From Cohnella abietis (GTDB lineage: Bacteria > Bacillota > Bacilli > Paenibacillales > Paenibacillaceae): a DNA stretch of 64,000 nucleotides. The stretch is taken from NCBI RefSeq assembly GCF_004295585.1, contig NZ_AP019400.1, positions 6,041,001-6,105,000 on the forward strand, read 5' to 3'. Each line of letters opens with the position of its first letter. Position 1 is the first letter of the stretch. Of this stretch, positions 26,235 through 34,761 are shown in pieces. A program made the position numbers and the translations under genes. Below the pieces are notes generated by a model. It was not told the DNA's origin. It worked only from the letters and a program-made list of their open reading frames with translations, and did not search any database.

Positions 26235-27239
26235 TTATTTGTTCTTGATCCGCGGATCGAAATATGCGTACAGAAGATCCACTATGAGATTAATGAACAC
26301 AAAGATGACGGCTATAATTAGAATCCCAGACTGAATGACAGGATAATCACGGTTAGAAATTGCCGAGTAAATATAACGCCCAATGCCCGGCCAGCCGAAA
26401 ATAGTTTCCGTGAGTACAGCCCCACCCAGAAGCATCCCCGTCTGTAGCCCAATCACGGTGAGCACTGGAATGAACGCATTTTTCAACGCATGCTTATATA
26501 CCACGAAAAATTCGCTAACTCCTTTGGAGCGTGCCGTTCGAATATAGTCGGAGGTCATGGCCTCCAGCATCCCAGATCTGGTAATCCGAGCGATCATGGC
26601 CATGGGAATGGTTCCCATCGCGATACCCGGCAACACAAGATGCTTTAACACATCTACAAACTGATCATATCGTTGAGCAATCAGTGTATCCAGCATATAA
26701 AAGCCCGTAATGGCATCCACCGGATCGCGTACGTTAACTCTGCCAATCGACGGAAGCCAATGGAGCTTTTGGGCGAAAATCCATTGTTCCATCAGTCCCA
26801 GCCAGAACACGGGCATTGATACACCGATTAGGGCGATTAACATGGCGGTATAATCGAACCATGAATTTTGGCGCCAAGCAGATATGATACCTGCATTAAC
26901 TCCAATAAAGACTGCGAAGAGCATACTGAATCCAGTCAGCTCGAAGGTAGCCGTCAGATACGGCCTTATTTCGCTTGAAATCGCCGTCTTGGTCTGTATA
27001 GATGTGCCCAAATCGCCGGTTGCGAGCTGCTTTAAATAGCTGAAGTACTGAACGTACCAGGGCTTGTCCAGCCCCAGGCTGGCATGGAGCGCAGCAACCG
27101 CTTCTGGATTGGCTTTTTGGCCAAGGATAATGACAGCCGGATCGCCGGGGATGGCATGAATGATCATAAAGACGATTATGGTCATGCCAAAAAGAACAGG
27201 AACGAGCATGGCAATACGACGCAAGGAGTAGGCTAGCAA
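26235..27239 (-). CDS. Oligopeptide/dipeptide-type ABC permease, DppB family
   Basis: About 334 residues from the TTG at 27239, where GAGGGGA lies upstream and the start overlaps the stop of the ATPase gene. An in-frame ATG at 27296 would add 19 basic residues not typical of the family. Marks: the first helix (LRRIAMLVPVLFGMTIIVFM), then HAIPGDPA, and the EAA loop (SDYIRTARSKGVSEFFVVYK). Six helices are expected. Second permease of the operon. Confidence 0.92.
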   Translation of the reverse strand: MLAYSLRRIAMLVPVLFGMTIIVFMIIHAIPGDPAVIILGQKANPEAVAALHASLGLDKPWYVQYFSYLKQLATGDLGTSIQTKTAISSEIRPYLTATFELTGFSMLFAVFIGVNAGIISAWRQNSWFDYTAMLIALIGVSMPVFWLGLMEQWIFAQKLHWLPSIGRVNVRDPVDAITGFYMLDTLIAQRYDQFVDVLKHLVLPGIAMGTIPMAMIARITRSGMLEAMTSDYIRTARSKGVSEFFVVYKHALKNAFIPVLTVIGLQTGMLLGGAVLTETIFGWPGIGRYIYSAISNRDYPVIQSGILIIAVIFVFINLIVDLLYAYFDPRIKNK

Positions 27240-28231
27240 GACGGAGTCCCCTCGCTTTCGGCTGGATCTAGATGGCAGGCGACCACGTGTCCGCATTCTC
27301 TCTCTATTAATGGAGGACTAACATTCGAGCAAAGCTCCATTGCATAAGGACAACGGGTGTGAAAAGCACAGCCGGAAGGAGCATGTGCGGCGCTAGGCAT
27401 GTCGCCACCAAGCAAAACTCTCTCTCGCTTGGCGTCTGGATCGGAATTTGGAACGGCTGATAACAAAGCTTGGGTATAGGGATGCAGAGGTCGGTTGAAC
27501 AGATCCTTCTTATCCGCCACTTCCACAAGCCGCCCCAAGTACATCACACCAACTCTGTCGCTTATATGTCGAACAACCCCAAGGTCATGGGAGATGAACA
27601 AATAGGTCAATCCAAAATCCCGCTGCAAATCCTTCATCAGGTTGATGACTTGCGATTGAATCGATACATCGAGCGCTGATACCGGCTCATCTGCTACAAT
27701 TAGCTTCGGTCTTACGATTAGCGCCCGAGCGATGCCAATCCGTTGGCGTTGTCCTCCACTGAATTGATGCGGATAACGCCACGCTGCTTCAGCGGGTAAG
27801 CCGACGATTTCAAGCATCTCTCGCACGCTGCGCTTTCGCTCGCTAGAATTGCCCAAGCCATGAACGATCAGCGGCTCTTCTAATATTTTTCCCACCGTAT
27901 GGCGGGGATTGAGTGAGGAAAGAGGATCTTGAAAAACCATCTGCATATCTCGTCGCAGCTTACGTAGCTCTTCCTTGCCAAGCTTCAGAATGTCCTGACC
28001 CTGGAAATAAACAGATCCTTCAGAAGGCTCGGTCAGCCGCAAAATAGATCGACCTGTCGTGGATTTGCCACATCCGCTCTCGCCGACAAGACTGAACGTC
28101 TCCCCTTGCCTAATGGTAAAAGAAACTCCGTCCACGGCTTTGACCATCCCGACCGTTCTTCCGAGCAGTCCCTTTTTGATAGGGTAATAGGATTTTAGAC
28201 TTTTAACTTCAAGCCACTCGCCCAAATTCAT
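27233..28231 (-). CDS. Oligopeptide-type ABC ATPase, OppF/DppF family
   Basis: 332 residues. Walker A is GESGCGKSTTG, the signature is FSGGQRQRIGIARAL, and Walker B is LIVADEPVSALDV followed by the H-loop FISHDLGVV. The C-terminal oligopeptide_HAT region has a CAFHTRCPYAMELC cysteine pattern typical of OppF/DppF proteins, which in some relatives binds an iron-sulfur cluster. It overlaps the OppD-type gene by 4 bp, so the two ATPases are coupled. Confidence 0.93.
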   Translation of the reverse strand: MNLGEWLEVKSLKSYYPIKKGLLGRTVGMVKAVDGVSFTIRQGETFSLVGESGCGKSTTGRSILRLTEPSEGSVYFQGQDILKLGKEELRKLRRDMQMVFQDPLSSLNPRHTVGKILEEPLIVHGLGNSSERKRSVREMLEIVGLPAEAAWRYPHQFSGGQRQRIGIARALIVRPKLIVADEPVSALDVSIQSQVINLMKDLQRDFGLTYLFISHDLGVVRHISDRVGVMYLGRLVEVADKKDLFNRPLHPYTQALLSAVPNSDPDAKRERVLLGGDMPSAAHAPSGCAFHTRCPYAMELCSNVSPPLIERECGHVVACHLDPAESEGTPSC

Positions 28232-29214
28232 TCCTCCTCCCCATTCTTCTGATTTAGCCAGCAGCGCGACAAATGGCCATCAGCTACTTGGAACAGCGGT
28301 GGATTCTGCTCCCTACACAGATTCATCGTATAGGAGCAACGGGAAGCAAATCGGCAGCCTTGCGTCACCGTTCCGAGAGCAGGCATGCTTCCAGGAATGG
28401 ATGCAAGCGTGTCCCGATCATCACGACCTGGAGCAGACTCTAGTAAAGCTGTTGTATAAGGATGCTTGGGATGCTTCAGAATCGTACGAACATCCCCCTC
28501 CTCCACCACATGGCCAGCGTACATAACGAGAACTCTATTGCAGAACTCCGCAACGACTCCGAGATCGTGGGTAATGAGCATGATCGCAGTACCTGACTCT
28601 TCATTAAGGGAGCGAAGTAGATCCAGGATTTGTGCTTGAATTGTGACATCCAGCGCCGTTGTCGGTTCATCGGCAATGAGCAGACTTGGATTGCAAACCG
28701 TGGCAATGGCGATCATGACCCTCTGGCGCATGCCTCCAGATAGCTGATGCGGGTACTCGCGAGCCGCCTCCTCCGCACGGGGAATGCCTACCCTTTTTAA
28801 AGCTTCCACCGCAAGTCTCTTTGCCTCTTTCTTCCCCACACGGGTATGGATGCGAATCGCTTCTCCAATTTGGTCGCCAATCGTAAATACCGGATTAAGG
28901 GACGTCATCGGCTCCTGGAATATCATCGCCAGCTCATTTCCACGGAGTTGTCTCATTCGTTTGGAGGCGGTCTTCGTCAATTCCTCTCCTTTGAAGTGGA
29001 TTTCCCCTTCTACGGCGATTTTACCTGGAGGTCCTTGCAAAAGCCCCATCACCGCAAGCGAGGTTATACTTTTGCCAGAACCAGATTCGCCAACAATCCC
29101 TACCCGCTCCCCTTCATGTATCGTCAAATCCAAATCTTCGATAGCCGATAGGAAGCCGTGTTTGGAGCCGAAAGCAATTCTCAAACGTTTAACTTCAAGA
29201 ACAGGAGGATTCAT
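28228..29214 (-). CDS. Oligopeptide-type ABC ATPase, OppD/DppD family
   Basis: About 328 residues from the ATG at 29214 (AAAGGGAAG before it); an in-frame ATG at 29268 lies within the attenuator hairpin and is unlikely. Walker A is GESGSGKSITSL, the signature LSGGMRQRVMIA, Walker B SLLIADEPTTALDV, H-loop LITHDLGVVAEF. The C-terminal CRFASRCSYTMNLC pattern is the family's cysteine motif. It is the first ATPase gene behind the binding-protein gene. Confidence 0.93.
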   Translation of the reverse strand: MNPPVLEVKRLRIAFGSKHGFLSAIEDLDLTIHEGERVGIVGESGSGKSITSLAVMGLLQGPPGKIAVEGEIHFKGEELTKTASKRMRQLRGNELAMIFQEPMTSLNPVFTIGDQIGEAIRIHTRVGKKEAKRLAVEALKRVGIPRAEEAAREYPHQLSGGMRQRVMIAIATVCNPSLLIADEPTTALDVTIQAQILDLLRSLNEESGTAIMLITHDLGVVAEFCNRVLVMYAGHVVEEGDVRTILKHPKHPYTTALLESAPGRDDRDTLASIPGSMPALGTVTQGCRFASRCSYTMNLCREQNPPLFQVADGHLSRCWLNQKNGEEE

Positions 29215-29259
29215 GGGATCTTCCCTTTCTTTGAAAATTTTATAAAAAAATAAAGAGGT

Positions 29260-29294
29260 AGCCTCCAAGTCTGCATGGCAGCGAATTGGAGGCT
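29260..29294 (-). terminator. Attenuator hairpin between binding protein and ATPase genes
   Basis: AGCCTCCAA pairs with TTGGAGGCT, followed on the minus strand by ACCTCTTTATTTTTTT. It lies between the binding-protein stop (29327) and the OppD-type start (29214). Such a partial terminator would make more binding protein than transporter. Confidence 0.7.
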
Positions 29295-29326
29295 CCTTTG
29301 GATGTTAGCTTTTATCTATCATTCTG

Positions 29327-30979
29327 CTATTGTAAGTCTACGTTGGCAAAACTCTCATTGGCACCGGTAGGAGAGATAACGAAACCGGAAACCTTTTTGG
29401 CAGCTGCAACGAAATAGTTCGCATGTGCAATCGGCACGAGTGGTGCGTCTTGGAACAGCAGCTCCTGAATTTTCTTGTATTGTTGCTCTCTCTTGGTGCT
29501 ATCAGTCTCGACCTGTCCCTGTTGCAACAAATTGTTCACTTCATCGTTCTTGTAGCTGGTGAAATTATAAGTACTGTCTTTGTTGAATAAAGGGAACAAG
29601 AAGTTGTCCGGATCGGCTGTATCACTGATCCAGCCCGATAGGAACATATCGGTGTCTTTGTGAGAGCTTAGCTTCTCAATGTAACTTGCCCACTCCAATG
29701 TTTGAATCTTAGCGTCGATATTGATTTTTTTCAATTGCTCTTGTAACGCCTGCGCTACTTTCTCTCCGTTCGGCATATAAATCCGTGATACGGAGGTTGC
29801 CCAGATTGTGGTCTTGAAGCCGTCCGGATAACCTGCTTCGGCGAGCAATTGCTTCGACTTGTCCAAATCGACCGTTCTGTCCGTGATATCGCTGTTGTAG
29901 CCCATAAATACTGGAGGTATTGGGTTGATTGCCGGTGTAGCCTTACCTGCCCAGAAAGCGTTAATCAAAGCTTGTTTATCGACAATACCGGCGATAGCTT
30001 CACGCACCTTCACGTTGTCGAACGGCGCTTTACCAGTATCAAAGCCCAGATAGCCAACATTTAATGAAGGTGTTTCGAACAATTGAAGGTCACCGTTCTG
30101 TTGAACCGTATTCGCATCCTCCGGGTTGACGCCGTCGATCATGTCGACTTCCCCAGTCTGCAACGCCGTTAGACGAGCATTTTGGTCAGGAACGACTTTG
30201 AAAACAAGTTTATCAAGCTTTGGAAGCCCTTGCTGCCAGTAGCTCGCATTTTTCTCCAGTGTGATCGTGTCGTTTGCTTTCCAATCTACCACTTTGAACG
30301 GTCCTGTACCAACAGGATTTTTATTGAAATTGCTGGAAGTGTTATTCAGCGCATCCGGCGAAGCAATGCCAAAGTTCGGAATCGCTAGATTACTAAGGAA
30401 CGAAGAGATCGGCTTAGTCAGCTTAAATTCCACCGAGTAAGGATCTACAACTGATACGCCTGCAATGACATGGTTGGCATCGCCCGAGTAACCGCCGAAG
30501 ATGCTCTCGTAGTAGGGGAATCCTTCTTCGTTATGCAATGGATTGCTCTTGTCCATCCAACGCTTGAAGTTGAATGCGACCGCCTCGGCATTGAAGTCCG
30601 TTCCATCCTGGAACTTAACACCCTCGCGAAGCTTGAATGTGTAAGTCAATCCGTCTTCAGAAATGATCCAGCTCTCCGCAAGCTTAGGGGAGATTTTCTT
30701 GTTGTTTGGATCGTAGACGACCAGTGTTTCCAGAATGTTAACCGCTACGCGATAAGACTCGCCATCTGTCGTAGTTGAAAGATCCAAGCCCACCGAATCT
30801 GAAGAACGACCAAAAATCAAAGTTTTGCTGCCCTGAGAAGCTGCCGGGGAGCTAGGGTTGACACTTTCGCTAGGATTGCTACTTTCACTTGCATTTTTAT
30901 TCGCTCCACTGCAGCCGCTTATAATAATCGCCAATGCGATAAGTCCAATAAATGTTTGTAAAATCCGTTGTTTTTTCAT
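29327..30979 (-). CDS. ABC transporter substrate-binding lipoprotein (SBP_bac_5, peptide type)
   Basis: 550 residues. The lipobox is ISGCSG with the lipidated Cys at residue 23, followed by a Ser/Asn-rich linker to about residue 50. The body has the SBP_bac_5 signatures: AESWIISEDGLTYTFKLREG, VKFQDGTDFNAEAVAFNFKR, VGTGPFKVVDWKANDTI and a late FSGWISDTADPDNF-like stretch (seen as LSGWISDTADPDNFLFPLFN). Such proteins deliver peptides, glutathione, nickel or opines, and the sequence alone does not say which. Its neighbours (M20 peptidase, amidohydrolase) suggest a peptide- or amide-like compound. Confidence 0.93.
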   Translation of the reverse strand: MKKQRILQTFIGLIALAIIISGCSGANKNASESSNPSESVNPSSPAASQGSKTLIFGRSSDSVGLDLSTTTDGESYRVAVNILETLVVYDPNNKKISPKLAESWIISEDGLTYTFKLREGVKFQDGTDFNAEAVAFNFKRWMDKSNPLHNEEGFPYYESIFGGYSGDANHVIAGVSVVDPYSVEFKLTKPISSFLSNLAIPNFGIASPDALNNTSSNFNKNPVGTGPFKVVDWKANDTITLEKNASYWQQGLPKLDKLVFKVVPDQNARLTALQTGEVDMIDGVNPEDANTVQQNGDLQLFETPSLNVGYLGFDTGKAPFDNVKVREAIAGIVDKQALINAFWAGKATPAINPIPPVFMGYNSDITDRTVDLDKSKQLLAEAGYPDGFKTTIWATSVSRIYMPNGEKVAQALQEQLKKINIDAKIQTLEWASYIEKLSSHKDTDMFLSGWISDTADPDNFLFPLFNKDSTYNFTSYKNDEVNNLLQQGQVETDSTKREQQYKKIQELLFQDAPLVPIAHANYFVAAAKKVSGFVISPTGANESFANVDLQ

Positions 30980-31000
30980 CTCTATCTCCAGTCTCCTCTT

Positions 31001-31375
31001 TTATCTTATGGGGGTCAATACATAAACGGTGTTATCGTCTACGTTAACCTTGTAAGTTCGAATTTTAACCTTCTCCAAGGCGAAAATATTTTGCCCGCTC
31101 TCCAACGAATATTCCCAGCCATGCAGGGGGCATTTGATAATCATATTATGACAACCGTAGACATGAGAGCCCGGTTCGCTAGGAACCATTGTTCCGCATA
31201 CCGCGCCGTATTCAAGCGGCACTCCCATATGGGGACACCGATTCTGGATTGCGTACAGTTGGCCGTCCACGTTCAGAACGACAACCTCCTGCTTTCGGAT
31301 CGTTATGACCTTACGCATCCCGGGAAGCAGTTCCCCCTCGGCGCAAACCTCATGCCGATTCCATTGTTCACTCAT
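31001..31375 (-). CDS. Rieske [2Fe-2S] protein
   Basis: 124 residues. The Rieske ligands are Cys47/His49 (NRCPHMGVPL) and Cys82/His85 (IKCPLHGWEYSL). The gap between the two pairs is 32 residues, against about 15-17 in plain Rieske ferredoxins; the insert includes a GTMVPSEPGSHVYG stretch. It would pass electrons or act as a component of an oxygenase, but no oxygenase or reductase gene is nearby. It lies between the amidohydrolase and the peptide-binding-protein genes on one strand, so all are probably co-expressed. Confidence 0.88.
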   Translation of the reverse strand: MSEQWNRHEVCAEGELLPGMRKVITIRKQEVVVLNVDGQLYAIQNRCPHMGVPLEYGAVCGTMVPSEPGSHVYGCHNMIIKCPLHGWEYSLESGQNIFALEKVKIRTYKVNVDDNTVYVLTPIR

Positions 31376-31408
31376 CCTTCTTCACCTCATCCCCATATCG
31401 GGCTTCCC

Positions 31409-32536
31409 TTACAGACCGAAAAGCTTTTTTCCGTTTGTGGAAAATATTTTCTCCTTCAACTCGGGGGAGAAGCTGCGGAATACCTGGTCCACGGGATCTC
31501 CATCCCAGTGTGGATAATCACTGCAATAAATCAGTATATCCTCTGCCTTGCTCATCTTAATGATTTCGTTCAAGTCACCAGGATGGAACGGTTCCTCAGA
31601 GGGCTGCGTACCAATTCTGATATTTTGCAAAATATACTCGCTTGGAAGACGCTTCAGCCAAGGCACTTCCTCACGCAAAGCTTTCCAGTTCTTATCGATC
31701 CGCCATAACAGCGAAGGTAGCCATGAGAAGCCATATTCGATAAAAGCAACCTTCAGCTTCGGGAATCTTTCGAACACACCTTCGCATACGAGGCTGATGA
31801 TTTGCCTTTGTGCGACGAGTCCAAGCGTTGTATGCCACTCCATATACGTGGAGGCCGGTCCAACAGCTTGCGCAGGAGCGTACTCGCCCGAAGTTTCCGC
31901 ATCCGGGTGCAAGATAATCGGCAGTCCGTAAGCCTCCGCGATCTCGTAGATCGGATAGAAATGGCGCTTGCCGAGCGGAATGTTGATATTTTGCAAATTA
32001 ATGCCCACTACACCCGGTTTCTTCCCGATTCGTTCTATTTCCCGAACGGTAGCTTGCGGATCAAGAGGAGTTGCCATCATCGTCATTCCGAATCGGGAAT
32101 CGTATTTAACCCATTCCTCGTAAAGGTAGTCATTGTATGTTCGATTAAATTCTACCGCCAAGTCCACGTCGTGATAGGCAGCCATGACGCCGCCACCGGC
32201 GTTCAGTACGGCGAATTTCGTATCATAGCGGTCCAGCAGATCCTTCACCAGAAACTCCTTGTCGGCACCCGGAATTCTCCCACTTGGAGGCACAGCGTCC
32301 GTGCGTAATCCATGCAGGGGGCCGATATTGTCGTATCTTTGAAAAGGTAGCTTGAACGAATCGCTAGTAAAGGTATTCTCTCCGAACGAGCTATTCTTGA
32401 ACTCTCCGATTCGAAGTCTCTTACGCAACGTCTTGTCCGAATAGGGAACCAATTCCTCCAGAGAGCTCATGAAAGGGTGAACATCTGCGTCAATGAGTCC
32501 TCCTGTAGTTAACACTTCTTTGTCTTGATCCAACAT
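31409..32536 (-). CDS. Amidohydrolase-2 family metal-dependent hydrolase or decarboxylase
   Basis: About 375 residues from the ATG at 32536 (GAGG upstream); an in-frame ATG at 32707 would run 110 bp into the preceding gene and has no ribosome site. Metal-binding blocks: LIDADVHPF at the N-terminus, an ILHPDAETSG stretch mid-protein, and CSDYPHWDGDP near the C-terminus, as in the ACMSD/amidohydrolase-2 superfamily. Members hydrolyse or decarboxylate aromatic and cyclic compounds. The Rieske gene follows 33 bp later, a pairing that hints at ring degradation. Substrate unknown. Confidence 0.87.
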   Translation of the reverse strand: MLDQDKEVLTTGGLIDADVHPFMSSLEELVPYSDKTLRKRLRIGEFKNSSFGENTFTSDSFKLPFQRYDNIGPLHGLRTDAVPPSGRIPGADKEFLVKDLLDRYDTKFAVLNAGGGVMAAYHDVDLAVEFNRTYNDYLYEEWVKYDSRFGMTMMATPLDPQATVREIERIGKKPGVVGINLQNINIPLGKRHFYPIYEIAEAYGLPIILHPDAETSGEYAPAQAVGPASTYMEWHTTLGLVAQRQIISLVCEGVFERFPKLKVAFIEYGFSWLPSLLWRIDKNWKALREEVPWLKRLPSEYILQNIRIGTQPSEEPFHPGDLNEIIKMSKAEDILIYCSDYPHWDGDPVDQVFRSFSPELKEKIFSTNGKKLFGL

Positions 32537-32597
32537 ATCTGCTAACCTCGCTTCGATACTAGATGCATGATCAACCCTCTGTTCGTTCTGAAAGGAT

Positions 32598-33950
32598 TCA
32601 AAACTCGCCGATGAAGCGAACCATATATTGGAGTGCTTCTTCGAAATCACGAATGCGAATTGATTCATTCGGAGCATGAATGCGGTCATCCCACCAACCG
32701 GTTCCAATGGCGACTATCGGCATATCCTTACCTAAATACTGCGCAAACAAGTGCATCGGCCCAGTTCCCGGGTAATTAGGCAATAGCGCATATTTACCCT
32801 CGCCGTATACGGCTGCAGCTGTTTCCTTCACAACGCCGAGGAAAGGATGATCCATATCTGACCGGAAGGGATGACTCGAGCTCAACATCTCTACACTGAT
32901 ATCCGCAAACCCGTGTGCGTCCAAATGGAGTCGAATCTTCCGAGCGATATCCTCAGGGTTCTGACGTGGAACAAGACGACAATCGAGCTTGGCCTTTGCC
33001 CTTCTCGGGATGACCGTCTTCACTCCAGCAGCGGTATAACCGGATTCAATCCCGCAGATGGTCATCGTCGGCTCGAAAAGAAGAGCTGCTCTGGCATCCT
33101 CTGTTTCAACCGGCGACGTCGTCTTCATACCATAAAGACTGGAAGCAGCCGCAGTATCATAAGGATAGCTCCGCGCGATGTCCTTCAACGATTCGGACGG
33201 TTTCTCCACATCGTCATAGAAGCCCTCCACGAGGATTCGGTGATCGGCAGACTTCAGCGACGCAAGGGCTTGGACTAAGCGCCAAGCGGCATTGTCCGTT
33301 ACAGGTGCGTAAGCCGAATGAATATCGATGTCGGCTGTCTCGCTCGTAAGCTCGAGATAACACAAGCCTTTGGCTCCCGCCACCATCTCCAGCTTCTCTT
33401 CGGCGTTCTTCTGCGCCCATTCCCACACACAGGCATCCGCTCGGAACAACGTAGCGTACTTGTCAAGATATCGGGGAAGCGTCGGCGAGCCGATCTCCTC
33501 TTCTCCTTCAATCAGAAACTTGATGCGGATAGGCAGACCTTTTTGCTGCAGAACGGAGATCGCTTGCAGACGAACAATGAGATCCGCCTTGTTGTCTGAC
33601 ACTCCCCGAGCGAATATTTTGCCATCATGAATCTCCGCTCCGAATGGCGGATAGATCCATTCTTCCAAAGGCTCCGGGGGCTGGACGTCATAATGATTGT
33701 AGAATAGCAGCGTTTTGTCTGGATTGCCTTGCGGACCCGGTTCAAATTCAGCATAGATGACCGGATTGCCACCCAGATCGTCAAGCACCTTAACCTGCCC
33801 ACCTGCATCTGCTACCATTTCCTTGATAAGGTCAATCGTCTCAGAGATTCCTACTCCCTGGGCGCTAATGCCCGGCTGCCGACAGTATCGTTGCAACGTC
33901 TCAATAGCTTGCGAGAGTCGGCTTGACACCTGATTTTCATTCTCCACCAT
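32598..33950 (-). CDS. M20-family metallopeptidase (dipeptidase/deacylase)
   Basis: 450 residues, with AAAGGAAG before the ATG. Zinc-ligand blocks: FYNHYDVQPPEP (first His and the Asp), a GVSDNKADL aspartate, and LIEGEEEIGSP with the catalytic Glu pair. A dimerisation insert follows, with a GYTAAGVKTVIPRRAKAKLD strand set. This is the ArgE/DapE/CPG2 superfamily, probably a dipeptidase. It heads the cluster with the amidohydrolase, Rieske protein and peptide transporter, which fits intracellular cleavage of an imported peptide or amide. Confidence 0.92.
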   Translation of the reverse strand: MVENENQVSSRLSQAIETLQRYCRQPGISAQGVGISETIDLIKEMVADAGGQVKVLDDLGGNPVIYAEFEPGPQGNPDKTLLFYNHYDVQPPEPLEEWIYPPFGAEIHDGKIFARGVSDNKADLIVRLQAISVLQQKGLPIRIKFLIEGEEEIGSPTLPRYLDKYATLFRADACVWEWAQKNAEEKLEMVAGAKGLCYLELTSETADIDIHSAYAPVTDNAAWRLVQALASLKSADHRILVEGFYDDVEKPSESLKDIARSYPYDTAAASSLYGMKTTSPVETEDARAALLFEPTMTICGIESGYTAAGVKTVIPRRAKAKLDCRLVPRQNPEDIARKIRLHLDAHGFADISVEMLSSSHPFRSDMDHPFLGVVKETAAAVYGEGKYALLPNYPGTGPMHLFAQYLGKDMPIVAIGTGWWDDRIHAPNESIRIRDFEEALQYMVRFIGEF

Positions 33951-34058
33951 GACAGAGACTTCCTTTATAACAATAGTACATTTAACACACCTGCTAACTC
34001 GGATATATTCCGTGGTTATTTCATTGAGATAAATAATACTATTTTCGTTTAAAAGAAA

Positions 34059-34101
34059 ACACCCCCGAAATGGAGGTATTTACCCCCCAAATGGGGGGTG
34101 T
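34059..34101 (-). terminator. Terminator behind the response regulator gene, with an alternative fold
   Basis: Outer stem ACACCCCC/GGGGGUGU (34101-34094 with 34066-34059) followed on the minus strand by TTTTCTTTT, enclosing a second hairpin (GGGGGGUA with UACCUCC). A competing hairpin CCCCCCAUUUGGGGGG uses the same first strand. The structure overlaps the regulator's stop codon. Confidence 0.65.
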
Positions 34102-34733
34102 CAGACAATAAATTGGTTTCGAATCGCCTTGGCTACTGCTTCCGTCCTATTCTTGCAATCGAGCTTGCGCATAATATTGGCTACATACTCTTTGATCGTA
34201 TCTGCACCTAAGATCAGTTCACTGGAAATTTCCCGGTTTGTTTTTCCGCGTGCAAGCAGCCTTAGAACGTCCAGTTCCCTGTCCGTTAACATCATGTCAT
34301 TGTTGTCTTTCTTATCCAGGCTGTTGATATACGATTGCTGCAACAATTTGTGATCGATGAATTTTTCTCCTCGAACCACGCTTTCCATTCCGGAAATCAA
34401 CTCGTTCTTGCGTATAAGCTTCGTCACGTAGCCGTCAGCTCCGCATTGGATGGCTTCCTGCAGAAACTTCTCCTCAAGGTAAACCGTCAGAATGATCACC
34501 TTTATATTCGGATCCCGTTCCTTGATCATCCGAGTTACCTCGATGCCGTCCAGCTTGGGCATATTCAGATCAAGGAGCGCTATATCCGGCTTCAGCTCCC
34601 TGATTTTCAATAGCGCCTCTTCACCGTCCGAAGCCTCTCCGATCACCTCGAACGCGGTCGATTGCAGCAGCAGGAGCATCCCTTCGCGAACGATATGATG
34701 GTCATCAGCGAGAAAAACTTTATATCTGCTCAT
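34101..34733 (-). CDS. NarL/FixJ-family response regulator
   Basis: 210 residues. The receiver domain has the acidic pocket FLADDHH, phospho-acceptor Asp in IALLDLNMPKLDG and the lysine region ending GYVTKL. The C-terminal LuxR-type helix-turn-helix is LTDRELDVLRLLARGKTNRE followed by ADTIKEYVANIMRKL. It is the partner of the GAF kinase immediately upstream (29 bp gap). The probable target is the M20/amidohydrolase/transporter cluster downstream. Confidence 0.94.
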   Translation of the reverse strand: MSRYKVFLADDHHIVREGMLLLLQSTAFEVIGEASDGEEALLKIRELKPDIALLDLNMPKLDGIEVTRMIKERDPNIKVIILTVYLEEKFLQEAIQCGADGYVTKLIRKNELISGMESVVRGEKFIDHKLLQQSYINSLDKKDNNDMMLTDRELDVLRLLARGKTNREISSELILGADTIKEYVANIMRKLDCKNRTEAVAKAIRNQFIV

Positions 34734-34761
34734 CGTGTATTCTCCTTGTAGACCTCATCTT

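Noticed and set aside
33214..33926. Overlapping open frames within the M20 peptidase gene
   Set aside because: Shadow frames of a well-supported gene; no start signals or homologous features.
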